From JALQXV01 sp051005235 (lineage in GTDB: Bacteria; Patescibacteriota; Saccharimonadia; Saccharimonadales; 2-12-FULL-41-12): a stretch of DNA of 20,630 nt. Each line of letters opens with the position of its first letter. Position 1 is the first letter of the stretch. The notes beneath the pieces were generated by a model. That model was not told the origin of the DNA. It made no database searches and saw nothing but the letters and a program-made list of their open reading frames with translations. Both the position numbers and the translations under genes were made by a program. The stretch spans positions 1 to 20,630 of the forward strand of contig JBPCJO010000085.1 in assembly GCA_051005235.1 (NCBI GenBank). Reading direction: 5' to 3'. Below are positions 19,259-20,630 of the stretch, one piece after another.

Positions 19259-19795
19259 TTATTGGTTTTGGATGTAATTAACGAGCTGCGTAAAGTAATA
19301 TTCACCCTGAGGTACCAGGTTATGAGCTGCGGGGTCTTTTGCCATGGCTTCGAAGTCCGTAAGCGCGTACCAGTGGACGGATTGGACTTCTCCGTCGTTA
19401 AAAGCAAACGTTTGAGCAGGATCATATTCGTATGCATACACATGGTCAATTTCGTTGCGGTTGGTGGCGGCACGACAGGCGAATAGCCAGATCAACTTAC
19501 CTGGGTCGAGGTGGTAGTTAATTTCTTCGACTGATTCGCGCAGGGCGGCTTGTAGCGGCGACTCGTTTACGTCAACGTGCCCAGCAGTGGTAATGTCGAG
19601 GTAGCCACCCCAGGTTGTTTTATCGGCAGCTCGTTTTTGGAGAGCTACCTCTTTTGTACCGTCGGGAGCAGTCTGCCACATCCAGACATGAGCGGCGGCC
19701 ATAACTTTACAGGGATCGTTTTCGAAGTCGTCGGGACCGCCGCCGACCATAGCCAGCGGATCACCGTTCTGTGAGTAAACTTGCCAGGGGTTCAT
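19259..19795 (-). CDS. Nudix hydrolase
   Basis: Predicted pyrophosphohydrolase acting on a nucleoside diphosphate linked to another group, 178 aa. The Nudix box spans residues 72-93: Gly72, Glu78, Arg86-Glu87 and Glu90-Glu91, with the helix LRESVEEI; the usual Gly after the box is Asn93. The start and the strand KEVALQKRAADKTTWGGYLDITTAGHV resemble the YfcD and isopentenyl-diphosphate isomerase-like branch, whose substrates are not settled. ATG 19795 overlaps the lysS TGA as ATGA, so translation is coupled to lysS. A modest role in cleaning up modified nucleotides is inferred only from family. Confidence 0.9.
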   Translation of the reverse strand: MNPWQVYSQNGDPLAMVGGGPDDFENDPCKVMAAAHVWMWQTAPDGTKEVALQKRAADKTTWGGYLDITTAGHVDVNESPLQAALRESVEEINYHLDPGKLIWLFACRAATNRNEIDHVYAYEYDPAQTFAFNDGEVQSVHWYALTDFEAMAKDPAAHNLVPQGEYYFTQLVNYIQNQ

Positions 19796-20630
19796 AGGTT
19801 CAGTTCTGGGTAAATTTTACGGGTCGTTTCGTCGATTTCGTTGCGGAGTTGCGGGAACGGGACGCCTTCGCGGGCGGTGACGCCTTCGAGCATCCAGAAG
19901 ATGCGTTCGCTGTGGCCGTAACCGCACGCCGGCGGCATACCGTATTCGAGCATCTCGACAAAGTCGATGTCAAGCATCATGGCCTCTTGGTCGCCGGCGT
20001 CACGCATCTGTTGTTGCTCGGTAAATCGGGCAAGTTGGTCGACAGGGTCGTTTAGCTCACTGTAGGCTTTGCAGGCTTCGGTGCCGCCGAGCAAGAGGTT
20101 AAACTGTTCGCTCAGGCGCGGATCGGCAGCCTGGGTTTTAGCGAGCGGTTGCAAAAAGATCGGTACGTCAACCAAGAAAGCCGGTCCGGTGATCTCTACC
20201 CGAATTTTCTTCCACAGTTTGTCGATGCAACGGTTGATGTTGTCGGCTTTTTCGACCTCGATGCCGTGGCTCCGGACGGCCGCCAGGACTTCTTCGAGCG
20301 AAGTGTTAAAAACATCGATATCGTAACGGTCTTTAATAATGCCGATAAAGCTGACCTCGGGCCAGGTTTGGTCGTCAGGCCCTAAGTCGACCGTTTGGCC
20401 GTTCATGAGCGTAAATTGGCGGGTTCCCCAGGTTTGGTCGGCAATTGAGCGGATAAAACGCTGCGTAAGCTGCATGCCGTCGCGCCAGTCGGCGTAGGCC
20501 CAGTACCACTCCAAAGCAATGTGCTCGGGCAAATGTGCGTCCGAATAATGTTCGTTGCGGAAGCGCGGGCCAATATCGAACACTTTTTCGTAGCCGCCGC
20601 CCAGCAAACGCTTTAATGGCAGTTCGTGGC
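19792..20630 (-). CDS. lysS: Lysine--tRNA ligase, class II, C-terminal part
   Basis: Last 278 residues of the class IIb lysyl-tRNA synthetase, cut by the right edge. The visible part runs from LKRLLGGGYEKVFDIG into motif 2 (PRFRNEH), then HIALEWYWAYADWRDGM, the Lys-type signature AYSELNDPVDQ, LDIDFVEMLEYGMPP, and motif 3 (ACGYGHSERIFWMLEG). AspRS and AsnRS are related, but AYSELNDP and the EYGMPP context favour LysRS. The C-terminal extension FPQLRNEIDETTRKIYPELNL is short. It ends in TGA, shared with the Nudix start. Confidence 0.88.
   Translation of the reverse strand, partial: HELPLKRLLGGGYEKVFDIGPRFRNEHYSDAHLPEHIALEWYWAYADWRDGMQLTQRFIRSIADQTWGTRQFTLMNGQTVDLGPDDQTWPEVSFIGIIKDRYDIDVFNTSLEEVLAAVRSHGIEVEKADNINRCIDKLWKKIRVEITGPAFLVDVPIFLQPLAKTQAADPRLSEQFNLLLGGTEACKAYSELNDPVDQLARFTEQQQMRDAGDQEAMMLDIDFVEMLEYGMPPACGYGHSERIFWMLEGVTAREGVPFPQLRNEIDETTRKIYPELNL

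Overview
The window looks like a chromosomal segment from a Candidatus Saccharibacteria (TM7, Patescibacteria/CPR) or closely related genome. The evidence is the compact housekeeping gene set, a heliorhodopsin-like membrane protein, the LysRS and SerRS types, and very short or absent 5' leaders on many genes. That assignment is an inference from gene content. The standard bacterial code fits: RF2 (prfB) is intact with its SPF and GGQ motifs, and lysS and the rRNA methyltransferase gene end in TGA. UGA is therefore a stop, unlike in SR1/Gracilibacteria. Nearly every gene lies on the minus strand; only tRNA-Ser and one small membrane-anchored protein (17876-18352) are on plus.

Right to left, in the direction of transcription: the 3' part of lysS overlaps a Nudix hydrolase by ATGA and is followed by an orphan ribbon-helix-helix protein and an unrecognised gene. 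That gene ends tail to tail with the plus-strand membrane protein, both stops sharing 8 bp. Next is a two-gene operon of a heliorhodopsin-like seven-helix protein and a TrmA/RlmD-type uracil methyltransferase. A secreted trypsin-like protease follows, with its own promoter. Then come tRNA-Ser(CGA) with a nearby 19-bp copy of its own 3' end, rsmE, an unrecognised protein with winged-helix-like segments, a RecB/Cas4-like PD-(D/E)XK nuclease with four cysteines, serS, and a coiled-coil protein built of eleven exact heptads.

The left 9.3 kb is a cell-envelope and translation block: hpf, secA, an M16 peptidase, prfB, ftsE, ftsX, a coiled-coil CHAP hydrolase and a C-terminal processing protease. 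From memory this closely follows the hpf-secA-prfB-ftsE-ftsX-ctpB order of Bacillus. FtsEX probably gates the CHAP hydrolase, as FtsEX does PcsB in streptococci; SecA exports the secreted proteins, and RF2 and HPF act on the ribosome.

Intergenic spaces hold several long, perfect inverted repeats without U-tracts (1906-1959, 8782-8846, 9322-9419, 13797-13870). The one upstream of hpf begins almost exactly at the predicted transcript start and has a decayed relative upstream of the ctp gene. At least six genes (ftsE, serS, the nuclease, gene 12143-12973, rsmE and the heliorhodopsin-like gene) have a -10 box ending 7-8 nt before the start codon, which points to leaderless mRNAs.
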